In this document: positions 8,735-17,522 of the stretch, in pieces | How positions within the stretch are numbered: position 1 is the first letter of the stretch | How the letters are laid out: every line of letters starts with the position of its first letter | Origin: Pseudarthrobacter sp. NS4 | Lineage (GTDB): Bacteria > Actinomycetota > Actinomycetes > Actinomycetales > Micrococcaceae | Assembly (NCBI RefSeq): GCF_024758005.1 | Contig: NZ_CP103288.1 | Location: 4,379,992-4,443,991 of the forward strand | Length of the DNA stretch: 64,000 nucleotides | Direction of reading: 5' to 3' | The notes under the pieces: model-generated | Databases searched by the model: none | What the model was told of the DNA's origin: nothing | Seen by the model: only the letters and a program-made list of their open reading frames with translations | Translations under genes and position numbers: made by a program

Positions 8735-9232
8735 ATTTGCGATGCTGTGCGATGCCCCGCCGCCGGAACGGAGGCAGGACGCAGCACAGACTTCAATATC
8801 TTAGTGCATTTGGGCCGGATAGGCGATTCGCTTGACTCAAGCCTAGGATTCGTGCTGGCCGGGCCACAGCGCTGGCTCCCCTATGTGGAAAAGCGCGTTA
8901 CTCGCGCCAAGTTTCGCCTTGTTCGGCAGGTCATCCTGGCTGCCACCATGAACCTCTGGCTAGCCCTGGTGACCTCAGAAGCGTCTGCTGGCAGTGCGCA
9001 GGAGGCAAGTCTCAACGACGGCCGAAATATGAGTACTTGAAGGCCCGGATCTCTCTGGTGCGGTTTATGGATCAGGGTTTATATTGGCAAGCAACGGCTG
9101 GGTACCGTGCTGGACGCGACAAGCGGCCAGGCAGGTTGGTCCGCTGGTCGCCTATTTGGCTTGCGGCCCCACATGCGCATTTGAACAGTACAAAGGAATA
9201 CAGGTCTCCTTCTTCCGATGGATGGGGACCTG
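8735..9232. other. Gene-free divergent region between rpsF and the LuxR-type regulator
   Basis: About 500 bases between divergent genes. It must hold the promoter of the rpsF operon (leftward) and of the regulator (rightward). I could not pick out convincing -35/-10 pairs, and saw no tRNA or small gene. Confidence 0.5.
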
Positions 9233-11926
9233 ATGTCGTTAATTGGCCGAAGCAAGGAGTTGGACCGGATCCTTTCCGTGATCCGGGGGCCCAAGGAGTC
9301 CGCACTCACGGTCGTCGGGCGACGAGGTGTGGGAAAGACTTCCCTTCTGTCCGAGATCCCCACGCTTTCCGATAACCGGACTGTCTTCCTGCGGGCAAGC
9401 CCATCAGAGTCGGACTGGCCGTTCTCTGGTCTAACGGCGCTCCTGAACGGAATCGATGATCCCGTCCTCAACCGTTTCGCCGACGAGTTGCTCCGCGGTT
9501 CCGCCGGCGCCATGGACGTTCCCACGGTCTCCACCATGCTCCTCAGCGGACTGCACCAGCGCTCGTCCTCCCGAACAGTCATTGTCATGGACGACGCGGA
9601 CCAGCTGGACCCCAGCAGCCAGGCGGTGATCGGATTCCTGGCGCGCCGCCTCTCCCGAACCGACATGGCGCTGTTCGTCAGCGTGCGGGAAGAAACTCCT
9701 GATAGCACGTTCGCGAGCCTGCCAATCCTTCAACTGAGGCCCCTGAGCTACAACGACACGGTCCGGATGCTCGAGTCCATCCCGGCACCGCAGACCGCAA
9801 CCGCGGCCGTCCATGCGGTTGCCGCCGCAACCCAAGGCAACCCGCTCGCCGCGGTCGAGCTTTATACCTGCCTGCTTGAGCGGCAGGCCGAAGGGAAATA
9901 CGCCCTTCCGGTACCGTTATCCTGCAGAGGCAGCTTCGAAGCCGAGTTCGCTGCGGCAGTCGGAGGGCTGACGCAGGAAGCTCGCCACGTCCTGGACCTC
10001 CTCTCGTTGTCTTGCCGGAGCGACATCGCGACCCTGGAAAAGGTGTACAGCCAGCTGTGGCCCGGGGTCGACGAACTCCTGGCCACCGGCATGGTCAGCA
10101 GGACCGGACCGCACCTTCGGATCCAGGACCAGCTGCTGCGCGGATACGTCTCCGCGGCCATGACACCGGCAGCGCGGACCGCCAACCACCGCGCCATGGC
10201 CGAAGCGGCCGGTCCCACCGACCCCTATGCCCGGAGGTGGCACCTTAGCTTTACCGCGTTGGAACGGCAGACGCCGTTCGGCCTGCTCCGGTCCGCCGTT
10301 GACCTGATCCGCAGCGGGGATACAGCCCTCGCCTTCGAATATGTTGAACGTGCCCTCACCATCAATCCTTGGGATGGTGAGACTGCCGCCAGCCTCACCA
10401 CTGTGGCCGAACTGCTGTTCAACAGGGCTGAGTTTGTCTACGCCAAGCGCTACCTGGTCTGGGCACAACGGTTGACGCGTAATCCTGCACTGATTCTTCG
10501 CCTGACCGGGCTTGCCTTCAAGATCCAGTTCATCCAGGGGGCCGTGGTGCGCTCCACCATGGTGGTGCGCTTGGTCAAGGAATTCGGCCAGCACGACCCC
10601 GCATACGCCTCACACCTGCTGGCCATAGCTTCCCTCTACTATGCTGAGCGCTGGGAGCTGGAGGATGCAGCCTGCGTCTTGAAATTAATCGAAAAGTTTC
10701 AGGATTCAGCGTCCGCGGACTGCCTGGCCGTTGTGGGGCGCGCCAAACAGTTGATCGAGGCCATAGGCGGAAATGCCGAACACCTCGGCCGAAACCACGA
10801 GGCCGGCGGAGGTGAGATGGTGGCGACGCTCCTGGTCCAGGGGCGCTCCCTGAGCTATGCGGAACACCATGAGCTTGCCCGGGAGGCGTTCACCATGGTC
10901 CGGAATTCCGTTGGGTCAAGCAACATCAACTGGCGGGAAACCGCAAACTTCCTTGCAGTGGACAATGAAATCCGCGCCGGCAATGTCCGAACGGCAATTA
11001 AACTCATCGAAGAGCTGGAACTCTCTGAGCCGGAAACCAAATACCACCGCGGGATGCGGCACATCTTCCGGGTGTGGCGGGCGCACGCTTTGGGTGACGA
11101 AGGGCTTGCACGTGCGCATGTGGCGGAGGCGCAGCATTTCTCATGCGCTGAGAGCCACCCGGCCCTCACAGCTCAACTGGCCGCGTGCCAGGGACATTTT
11201 GCCCTAATGCGCGGCGACCTTGCGGAATCATTCGCGCAGCTGTCCCGGGCTGCGGAGATCGGTATGGCCTTCCGCAACCCCACCTTACTGCGATGCGAGG
11301 CGGACCTGGTCGAGGTCCTGGTCCGCCTGGGACGGCACCGGGAAGCGACTCAGGCGCTCTTCCGCCTGGAGAGCCGTTCCGTGGGCCTGCGCTCAGCCTG
11401 GCTGATGTCTGCTGTTGCCCGCAGCCGGGCCATGCTGGCCGACGGCGACCAGTCCCTGCAGCTGTTCAGCCAGGCGCTGGAGGGCAGGATTGCCCATGAG
11501 TCTGTGCTGGAACGGGCGCGGACGATGCTTTGCTACGCCGAGCGGCTGGGTGCATTCGGCCGGCTTCGCGAAGCCCGGGACGGACTGCTGCGTGCGAAAG
11601 TGATGTTTGACGAAGCCGGAGCCGATGCCTGGACCCAGCACGTGGATTCCCTGCTGCTGGACGAACGGGTGGAACCAGTCCGCGCCCCTGGCAACCCCGC
11701 CATGCTGATGCTCGCCGACCACGAGCGGGCCTTGGCAACAATGGTGGCGAGAGGTATGCGGAACAAGGAAATCGCAGCCACGCTTTACGTGTCCGTCCGG
11801 ACCGTGGAAGTTCGCCTCACGGCGATCTACCGCAAGCTGGGCGTGGAATCGCGCGCCCAACTGACCGCCCTGGCAGCAGGTAAGCAAGCCGCGGCCCGGG
11901 AGCCATACGTACTGCCCGTCCTTTAG
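9233..11926 (+). CDS. Large ATP-binding LuxR-family regulator (LAL type)
   Basis: STAND-type transcription activator of 897 residues. Near the N-terminus LIGRSKELDRIL opens the ATPase module, with Walker A VVGRRGVGKTSLL and Walker B VIVMDDADQLD. A long alpha-helical (TPR-like) middle region follows. The last 65 residues are a LuxR helix-turn-helix (MRNKEIAATLYVSVRTVEVRLTAIYRKLGV). I prefer ATG 9233, which follows TGGGGA and begins at the usual MxLIGR; ATG 9218 is an alternative without a good ribosome-binding site. Such regulators often sit beside the cluster they control; here that would be the DegT/NeuD pair downstream or the glycan operon. The inducing ligand is unknown. Confidence 0.9.
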   Translation: MSLIGRSKELDRILSVIRGPKESALTVVGRRGVGKTSLLSEIPTLSDNRTVFLRASPSESDWPFSGLTALLNGIDDPVLNRFADELLRGSAGAMDVPTVSTMLLSGLHQRSSSRTVIVMDDADQLDPSSQAVIGFLARRLSRTDMALFVSVREETPDSTFASLPILQLRPLSYNDTVRMLESIPAPQTATAAVHAVAAATQGNPLAAVELYTCLLERQAEGKYALPVPLSCRGSFEAEFAAAVGGLTQEARHVLDLLSLSCRSDIATLEKVYSQLWPGVDELLATGMVSRTGPHLRIQDQLLRGYVSAAMTPAARTANHRAMAEAAGPTDPYARRWHLSFTALERQTPFGLLRSAVDLIRSGDTALAFEYVERALTINPWDGETAASLTTVAELLFNRAEFVYAKRYLVWAQRLTRNPALILRLTGLAFKIQFIQGAVVRSTMVVRLVKEFGQHDPAYASHLLAIASLYYAERWELEDAACVLKLIEKFQDSASADCLAVVGRAKQLIEAIGGNAEHLGRNHEAGGGEMVATLLVQGRSLSYAEHHELAREAFTMVRNSVGSSNINWRETANFLAVDNEIRAGNVRTAIKLIEELELSEPETKYHRGMRHIFRVWRAHALGDEGLARAHVAEAQHFSCAESHPALTAQLAACQGHFALMRGDLAESFAQLSRAAEIGMAFRNPTLLRCEADLVEVLVRLGRHREATQALFRLESRSVGLRSAWLMSAVARSRAMLADGDQSLQLFSQALEGRIAHESVLERARTMLCYAERLGAFGRLREARDGLLRAKVMFDEAGADAWTQHVDSLLLDERVEPVRAPGNPAMLMLADHERALATMVARGMRNKEIAATLYVSVRTVEVRLTAIYRKLGVESRAQLTALAAGKQAAAREPYVLPVL

Positions 11927-12087
11927 TCACCTCAGACAAAAAACGGGCCATTGCAGGTACCCGCAGTTTCCACACTGTTCCGTTCATGCACCACAGAGGC
12001 CCTGGCTTTCCCACCATAGCCGGCTTCGCGGGACTAACTTTGCATCATGGTCAAAGCACAACGCGTTCGCGCCGGGAAGGGGTAATC

Positions 12088-12189
12088 ATGGCAGAGGTAC
12101 CAGTTGCCGGGTCCCGCCGTGCAACCTTCGGCTGGCCATTTGTGTCCGCCTGCAGAACATTGACGGCGAAGGAGGTGGGTGCCCGGTGA
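12088..12189 (+). CDS. Possible 33-residue leader ORF coupled to the DegT-fold gene
   Basis: A short frame begins at ATG 12088 after GGGAAGGGG and ends in TGA at 12187-12189, overlapping the GTG start of the next gene (12186) by four bases (GTGA). The peptide (MAEVPVAGSRRATFGWPF...) matches nothing I recognise and has no run of a single amino acid as in classical attenuators. It may be a translationally coupled leader or chance. Confidence 0.35.
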   Translation: MAEVPVAGSRRATFGWPFVSACRTLTAKEVGAR

Positions 12190-13349
12190 CTGCGGAAACA
12201 GTCCTCGCCCAGCTCAACGTCACCAAGCCCTGGATCGGCGAGGAGGAGGCCCACGCCCTGGCGGAGGTGGTTGCCTCCGGCTGCTTGGCCCAGGGGCCCA
12301 AGGTCAAGCAGTTCGAAGCGGACTTCGGAGCCGCGCAGGGGGCGAGACACGCCGTCGCCACGTCCAGCTGCACCACTGCGCTGCATCTCGCACTGGTGGT
12401 GGCTGGCATCGGAACCGGGGACGACGTCATCGTGCCTTCCCTTTCCTTCACGGCCACCGCGAATGCAGTGACCTATGTGGGCGCCCGTCCAGTGTTCTGC
12501 GACGTGGACCCGGCCACGGGTAACGTGACAGCTGAGGCTATCCGGGCCGCACTGACTCTGGATACCCGGGCTGTGATCGTTGTGGACCAGGGCGGCGTAC
12601 CGGTTGACCTGGACCCTATCCGAAAGCTGTGCGACCGGCACGGGATCACCATCGTCGAGGACGCCGCCTGCGCCGTAGGCTCCCAGTACAGAGGCAGGCC
12701 CGTGGGCACCGGGGCGGACGCGACTGTGTGGTCGTTCCATCCATGCAATATTCTCACCACGGGTGAAGGTGGGATGCTGACCACGGGGCGTGCCGACTGG
12801 GCTGCCCGGGCACGGTCCCTCCGCGAGCACTCCATGAGCGTTTCGCCCACTGACAGGCACGGCTCGGCGCTGCCACCGCCGGAGGTCTGCCTTGAGATCG
12901 GTTTCAACTATCGGATGACGGACCTGCAGGCTGCCGTGGGGATTGTGCAGCTGGGCCGGCTCGCGCAGGTGGTGGAGAGGCGGCGGGAGATCGCGGCACA
13001 GTACGTCACCGGTCTTCGGGGCCTCAAGGGCTTGCGGTTTGTGGCCGATCCGCTCTGCGGCACCACCAACTTCCAGTCCTTCTGGCTCGAAGTCCTGCCG
13101 GGATTCCCCACCGACCGTGAAGGGCTGCTGGCACGGCTGGCGGACGCCGGGATTTCTGCCACGCGCGGCATCACGGCCGCGCACCGGCAGCCCGCGTACC
13201 GGTGGCGTGATACCGGCTATGCCAGCCTGCAGAACACGGAACGGCTGACCGACAGCACCCTGATACTCCCGGTCTTCCACGAGTTGGACGCCGCCGGAAT
13301 CGAGCGCGTCGTGAGCTGCATCCGTGCGGCCGCCGGTGCACGGATGTGA
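12186..13349 (+). CDS. DegT/DnrJ/EryC1-fold protein lacking the catalytic lysine
   Basis: Fold-type I PLP enzyme family that transaminates keto-sugars for surface glycans and antibiotics. The 387 residues cover the whole fold: N-terminal VTKPWIGEEE, SSCTTALHLAL cofactor phosphate loop, FTATANAV, VEDAACAVG with the Asp that contacts the pyridine nitrogen, and C-terminal NYRMTDLQAAVG. At the position of the Schiff-base lysine (usually FHxxKxxTTGEGG) the sequence reads FHPCNILTTGEGG, i.e. Asn (codon AAT, about 12747-12749). Sugar 3-dehydratases of this fold have His there; Asn is not a known functional substitute to my knowledge. It may be non-catalytic, have another chemistry, or reflect one sequence error. 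GTG start; the following gene overlaps by 4 bases. Confidence 0.85.
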   Translation: MTAETVLAQLNVTKPWIGEEEAHALAEVVASGCLAQGPKVKQFEADFGAAQGARHAVATSSCTTALHLALVVAGIGTGDDVIVPSLSFTATANAVTYVGARPVFCDVDPATGNVTAEAIRAALTLDTRAVIVVDQGGVPVDLDPIRKLCDRHGITIVEDAACAVGSQYRGRPVGTGADATVWSFHPCNILTTGEGGMLTTGRADWAARARSLREHSMSVSPTDRHGSALPPPEVCLEIGFNYRMTDLQAAVGIVQLGRLAQVVERRREIAAQYVTGLRGLKGLRFVADPLCGTTNFQSFWLEVLPGFPTDREGLLARLADAGISATRGITAAHRQPAYRWRDTGYASLQNTERLTDSTLILPVFHELDAAGIERVVSCIRAAAGARM

Positions 13350-14005
13350 GTGAGCTCATCCTCATTGCCGCCAGCGGCCTGGCCCGCGAGGTCCTGGCGA
13401 TGGTGCGCAGCAGCGGCCAGTACGACGTCGTGGGTCTGCTCGATGACGACAAGGAACTGGCTGGCGTTACAGTGGACGGTGCGCCGGTCCTGGGAACCAT
13501 CGATGATGCCCCAAAGTACAAGCACGCGTTTGTGCTCGTATGTATCGACTCCGGAAGATCGAGGGAGGCAGCGGTGGAGCGACTGACAGCCATGGGCCTG
13601 CACGAGGCCCGCTACGCCACGGCAGTCGACCCCTCAGTCCAGCCCCCCGAGGGCTGCAGGATCGGCCGCGGCAGCATCCTGCTGCGGAACGTCACGCTGA
13701 CAGCGTCAGTCAGCCTGGGGTGCCACGTGGTGGCCATGCCCTCGGTGACATTCACACACGACGACAATGTGGCGGACTTCGCCACGTTCGCCGCCGGCGT
13801 CTCGCTGGGCGGCGGGGTACGAATCGGGCGGGCGGCCTACCTCGGAATGAATTCCAGTGTCAGGGAACGGACATCGGTGGGGGCGTACGCCACCGTTGGC
13901 ATGGGTGCCGCGGTATTCAGCAACGTGCCCGACGGCGAGACGTGGGTGGGCGTTCCGGCCCACGAAATCGACCGGGACGGGTTCGGCTTTGCTAGTGGAC
14001 GATGA
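13346..14005 (+). CDS. NeuD/PglD-like sugar O- or N-acyltransferase
   Basis: A 219-residue left-handed beta-helix acyltransferase. The N-terminal Rossmann-like sugar-binding domain (ILIAASGLAREVLAMVR, then VVGLLDDD) is followed by hexapeptide repeats (about residues 95-200, for example IGRGSILLRNVTLTASVSLG and later VRIGRAAYLGMNSSV) ending in VPDGETWVGVPA. The usual catalytic His lies in the TFTHDD segment. NeuD/PglD enzymes acetylate amino- or sialic-type sugars made by a preceding aminotransferase; the pairing with the DegT-fold gene (GTG start, 4-base overlap) fits that role, although the partner lacks its lysine. The locus faces the glycan operon tail to tail. Confidence 0.87.
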   Translation: MSELILIAASGLAREVLAMVRSSGQYDVVGLLDDDKELAGVTVDGAPVLGTIDDAPKYKHAFVLVCIDSGRSREAAVERLTAMGLHEARYATAVDPSVQPPEGCRIGRGSILLRNVTLTASVSLGCHVVAMPSVTFTHDDNVADFATFAAGVSLGGGVRIGRAAYLGMNSSVRERTSVGAYATVGMGAAVFSNVPDGETWVGVPAHEIDRDGFGFASGR

Positions 14006-14135
14006 ACGCAAACTTTGACCCGGGTCCGCGCGGCCTTCGGACTGGATCCGCGAAACTGCAGCCCCGGCCACTGGTTTCGGTGGTCATCCCCTGCTGCACA
14101 GGCAGCCTCGCTGCGGGAGCGTCAGCCACCCTCCG

Positions 14136-15188
14136 TTAGTCACCGTCCGGACGCCAGTATCGGAGCCCGCCCCTGGTCGCGCCGTCGCGGGCGACTTCGA
14201 CCACGGCGTATGGGAATGCCCGTCGGTCCGACTGGTCCGGTCCGCGACCGCGGACGTCCGAACTCCACGTACCGGTGTTGATGTATCGGGCGGAGCCACC
14301 CTCGAGCGCCGACTCGAGGGCCCGGTGCGTGTGGGCCGAGACGTACCAGGCCACCCCGGACCCGTACGTCTCAAGGGTTCGCACGAACCGGCCCGCGGCA
14401 GCAGGAGCCTTCTCGCCGGCGGTACTACGTCCGGCGGCTGCAAGGACGATGCGAGTGGCGGTGCGTGGGAGCGCCGACACTGTCCGGAACCGGGACAGGC
14501 GTGCCAGGTCCCGAACGGCCGCCTTATCGAGTGCGAGCCGCAGTGACTCAGTCTGCAACAGCTCGTCGTACGCAGGCTCCCGGACACGGCGTTCCGCCAG
14601 CTCGGATGCCAGGCAGGACCGGGCAACGGCCCCGGCACGACTGAGGCGTGACCTCGACGGATGGGCGTTCCAGGCGGCGAGCGGTGGCAAGTCCAGCTCG
14701 TCGGTGCCGTTGACCGCCGCGCGGAGCACCTCGGGAATCCGGTGCAGCGCGTGGTGCTGGTGCCCGTGCTCGGCCACGAGCACCTGAGGCACGTGCAGGA
14801 ACCACGGGTGCACGCGGACCCGTGTGGGCTCGAGGGGTGACAGCATCGCTGACAGGCGGGAAGCAACCGAGGGCCGGGCCAACTCCACATCGTGGTTGCC
14901 GCACACGAAGTGCAGCTGCACGCCGCCCGCCGCACACGCCTCCAGCCCCCGGAACGTGTCGAGGTGTCGGGCGAGGATGGACTCGAGCCGGGCCAGACTC
15001 TCGTCCTCGTCTAACCCGGCCAGCTCGAACGTGTCACCGACGAAGACGACGTGCTGCTGCGGACCGGAGGCTCCGAGCACCCCGCGGCGCAGGAAGTCGG
15101 GCAGCACCGTGCCGGGTCGCCGGGGGTCGTCGTCCGACACGCCGAGATGGAGGTCGCTGAGGAGCCACCACCGCGCCGCACGGCTCAC
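14136..15188 (-). CDS. Calcineurin-like metallophosphoesterase
   Basis: Binuclear-metal phosphoesterase with all five family motifs: LSDLHLG, FVGDTFE, CGNHD, AEHGHQH and SAHTHR, followed by NTGTW. I chose GTG 15188, which overlaps the stop of the upstream gene as GTGA and lies just ahead of the core; an ATG at 15239 in the same frame would overlap that gene by 55 bases. That gives 350 residues with no obvious signal peptide or membrane span. It is the last gene of the glycan operon. Related enzymes hydrolyse nucleotide-sugar or lipid pyrophosphates; a housekeeping role on polyprenyl- or nucleotide-linked intermediates is a reasonable guess, not shown. Confidence 0.85.
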   Translation of the reverse strand: MSRAARWWLLSDLHLGVSDDDPRRPGTVLPDFLRRGVLGASGPQQHVVFVGDTFELAGLDEDESLARLESILARHLDTFRGLEACAAGGVQLHFVCGNHDVELARPSVASRLSAMLSPLEPTRVRVHPWFLHVPQVLVAEHGHQHHALHRIPEVLRAAVNGTDELDLPPLAAWNAHPSRSRLSRAGAVARSCLASELAERRVREPAYDELLQTESLRLALDKAAVRDLARLSRFRTVSALPRTATRIVLAAAGRSTAGEKAPAAAGRFVRTLETYGSGVAWYVSAHTHRALESALEGGSARYINTGTWSSDVRGRGPDQSDRRAFPYAVVEVARDGATRGGLRYWRPDGD

Positions 15189-15406
15189 GCCAGCAGTTCC
15201 AACACGCGTGGAAGGACGAGGAACAGGCACATCAGCCACATAACGGCGACCACCCTGCGGGTCACCGTTCGGCCGAGGAGCCGGCGTGTCGGCTCCTCGG
15301 CGTCTGGTCCAACGCGTTGGACCTCGAGCGTGACGAGCGTGACCAGCAGGGCGAGGGCGACGAGCAGGGCGGCAATCGCAAGCAGTCCCGTCAAATACTC
15401 CATCAT
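15185..15406 (-). CDS. Small membrane protein of the glycan operon
   Basis: A 73-residue protein with two hydrophobic segments (about residues 5-25 and 48-68) joined by a polar loop rich in Asp, Glu and Arg. Start ATGATG at 15406/15403 follows CAGGAGACC and overlaps the TGA of the upstream gene; its own stop overlaps the GTG of the phosphoesterase. These overlaps argue that it is a real, co-translated gene despite its size. No family recognised. Confidence 0.65.
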   Translation of the reverse strand: MMEYLTGLLAIAALLVALALLVTLVTLEVQRVGPDAEEPTRRLLGRTVTRRVVAVMWLMCLFLVLPRVLELLA

Positions 15407-15741
15407 GATAGGGTCTCCTGTCGTGCGCGTGCCAGGCACGCGAGGATGGTGATGACGCCCATCGTGATGACGCACGCCTGCCACGACCACACAGCGAGAT
15501 AGAACATCGCCGTGGACACCGCCGTGAGCGCGGCGAGGCCGAGCGCCAGAACGAGCAGTACGCCGAGCGCGAGGTCGGTGACCGGCGTGAGCCGGACCAG
15601 TGCCTGTCCTGGGAGCAGGATGAGGACGGCTATCGCGGCGACCGCCTGCAGCGGTGTCGGCAGCCCGACGAGCGTGATCAGCGATAGCACAACGGCCGCG
15701 AGACCGAGCACCATGGTGGGCCGACTGATGCCGCCGCTCAT
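15403..15741 (-). CDS. Small polytopic membrane protein of the glycan operon
   Basis: A 112-residue, very hydrophobic protein with three or four predicted membrane spans separated by short polar turns (PTPLQ, RLTPVTD). I recognise no family. Its start overlaps the stop of the large membrane protein upstream by four bases and its stop overlaps the start of the next small protein, so it is made in fixed ratio with both. It could be a subunit of the polymerase-like protein upstream. Confidence 0.7.
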   Translation of the reverse strand: MSGGISRPTMVLGLAAVVLSLITLVGLPTPLQAVAAIAVLILLPGQALVRLTPVTDLALGVLLVLALGLAALTAVSTAMFYLAVWSWQACVITMGVITILACLARARQETLS

Positions 15742-17522
15742 GGCGTCACCCGGTAGGCGCGCGCGTCGGCGTTGCTGAACACGAGCTCAACGCCGTCCTG
15801 TTTGCTCAGCCACGTCTCCAGCTCTGCGAAGCCGCTGGCGCTGCTGACGCCCCGGAGTACGAGGCTCGACTCTGACGAACGCGTGAGCAGCACGATGGCA
15901 CCCTCCTGGTTTTCCCTGGCTTCTTCATAGACGAGTGGGCCGCACGTCGCCGTGGACAAGTCGGACTCGCACATGTTGTCCATGGTGCGGTACCGGTGTT
16001 CAAGGTAGGCCTCGCTGCGCCATGGCGTCGGGGTGGCAGCCGAGATGATCATCGCGCCGGGAGGCGCGAGACGCTTCACTTCGGCGACGGCGGCGATCTC
16101 ACTGTCGGTGAAGACGTCATACTGGGCGTTCCCGAACCTACCTGTCACGGTCAGCACGGCCAGCAGGAAGCAGATGAGCGCAAGGCCCCCCGCGGCGCGG
16201 GGTGAGGGGTGTGTGCTTGTGCTGTCGTCCGGGGGAAGCAGGATCGAGCATGCCTGCAGGGCGATGAAGGGCAGCGCGAACAGCGAAACGCGGATGAGCA
16301 TCTCCCCGCCGTACAACTGCACGGGGAAGAGCAGCAGCGGGGTGACGGCGAGGAGGACCACCCGGATATCGAGACGTCCCCTGCGCCAGTCGCGCACCGC
16401 CCCCGCCGTGGCGAGCGCCCACAGCACGAGGGTGAGAAAGACCCGGAGCTGCACCACGAGCACGTGCCCGGCGGTCCCGGTCACGCGGTCGACGACGTTC
16501 GCGTCGATCGCGGCCAGCAGGCCCCCTTCGGCCAGGGGTGGGTTCCCGGCGAGGTATGCACTGGCGGGGTAGACGAGCCAGAGCGCCAGCACGATCCCGA
16601 TGATCAGGGGCAGCCGGCTGGGCCAGACACGCCCGCTCAGGGTGAGAGCGGTAACGGTGATGAGCACCAGGAACGGCGTCAGTTGATGGCTCGCGCAGAT
16701 GACGATTACCAGCAAGAGTGTCACCGCGAGGGCGCTCACCCGGTGCCCCGGCCGAAGCTCGGCGGGTGCCCGCCCCAGCCACCACGCCGCCAGGTCTTCG
16801 CGTCCGAAGCCGAGGAACTTAGGGGGCTGCGCGGCCAACGGGCCGAGGACCAGCGCGATCACCACGAGGTACAGGAAGAAGCCGAAGGCCTGGGGAGACA
16901 GGTAGTCCTGGTCCTGCCAGTTGCCAAGGCAGAAAAGCCACAGTACGAGCCAGCGCCGTCGCGGATCGTGCGTCAGGTAGCGCGTCAGCACGTTCAGGGC
17001 AGCGAGCCACAGACCCATGTTGAATACCGGCGCCCAGAGGGCAACGGCCACCGGGTCGAGACCGGTCGCCTTTAGCACTGTCGCCAGGAGGGCGAAGAAA
17101 CCCGGCCAATTGAAGTAAGCGTCGATGTCCGGGTCAATCCCCTGGATGCGTGAAAGGGCATCGGCAATACCGAGATGACGGAACGCCACCTCACCGCGCG
17201 GTACGTCCGTGACGAAGGCTGCGGTCCCGAAGAGCACCAGGACCAGCACGACGAGGAGCCACATCATGACCGGGCGGCGCGCCGGGCCCGCGGCATCTCC
17301 CCGCAGCGCCACGACGAAGGCGACGTTCAGAATCAGGAGCCCTGCCCAGAACGGGTAGGGAAGCACTCCGACGAGCCCCAGATCGCTGTTTACGGGCACG
17401 TCCACCGTAGAGGCGGCGCCCACGGCAAGCACAAGCGATACGACTCCCGCCAGTGCGCACCACACATCACGGGGCTTCCATCGTCCTTGGGTGCGGCTGG
17501 ACACATCAATCACGGCAGTCAT
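15738..17522 (-). CDS. Large polytopic membrane protein, possible glycan polymerase or GT-C enzyme
   Basis: A 594-residue protein with roughly a dozen transmembrane segments and a C-terminal extracytoplasmic domain of about 130 residues (from about TDSEIAAVAEVKRLAPPGAM). Start ATG 17522 overlaps the flippase stop (ATGA). The first large loop contains acidic and aromatic residues (QGIDPDIDAYFNWPG), as in GT-C glycosyltransferases, and the soluble tail ends with a short beta-alpha domain. By position between a Wzx-type flippase and small membrane proteins it could be the Wzy-like polymerase or a lipid-linked-sugar transferase. I cannot decide from the sequence. Confidence 0.7.
   Translation of the reverse strand: MTAVIDVSSRTQGRWKPRDVWCALAGVVSLVLAVGAASTVDVPVNSDLGLVGVLPYPFWAGLLILNVAFVVALRGDAAGPARRPVMMWLLVVLVLVLFGTAAFVTDVPRGEVAFRHLGIADALSRIQGIDPDIDAYFNWPGFFALLATVLKATGLDPVAVALWAPVFNMGLWLAALNVLTRYLTHDPRRRWLVLWLFCLGNWQDQDYLSPQAFGFFLYLVVIALVLGPLAAQPPKFLGFGREDLAAWWLGRAPAELRPGHRVSALAVTLLLVIVICASHQLTPFLVLITVTALTLSGRVWPSRLPLIIGIVLALWLVYPASAYLAGNPPLAEGGLLAAIDANVVDRVTGTAGHVLVVQLRVFLTLVLWALATAGAVRDWRRGRLDIRVVLLAVTPLLLFPVQLYGGEMLIRVSLFALPFIALQACSILLPPDDSTSTHPSPRAAGGLALICFLLAVLTVTGRFGNAQYDVFTDSEIAAVAEVKRLAPPGAMIISAATPTPWRSEAYLEHRYRTMDNMCESDLSTATCGPLVYEEARENQEGAIVLLTRSSESSLVLRGVSSASGFAELETWLSKQDGVELVFSNADARAYRVTP

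Noticed and set aside
16209..17075. 288-codon plus-strand frame over the polytopic membrane protein gene
   Set aside because: Very hydrophilic mirror of a hydrophobic membrane-protein gene; typical antisense artefact.
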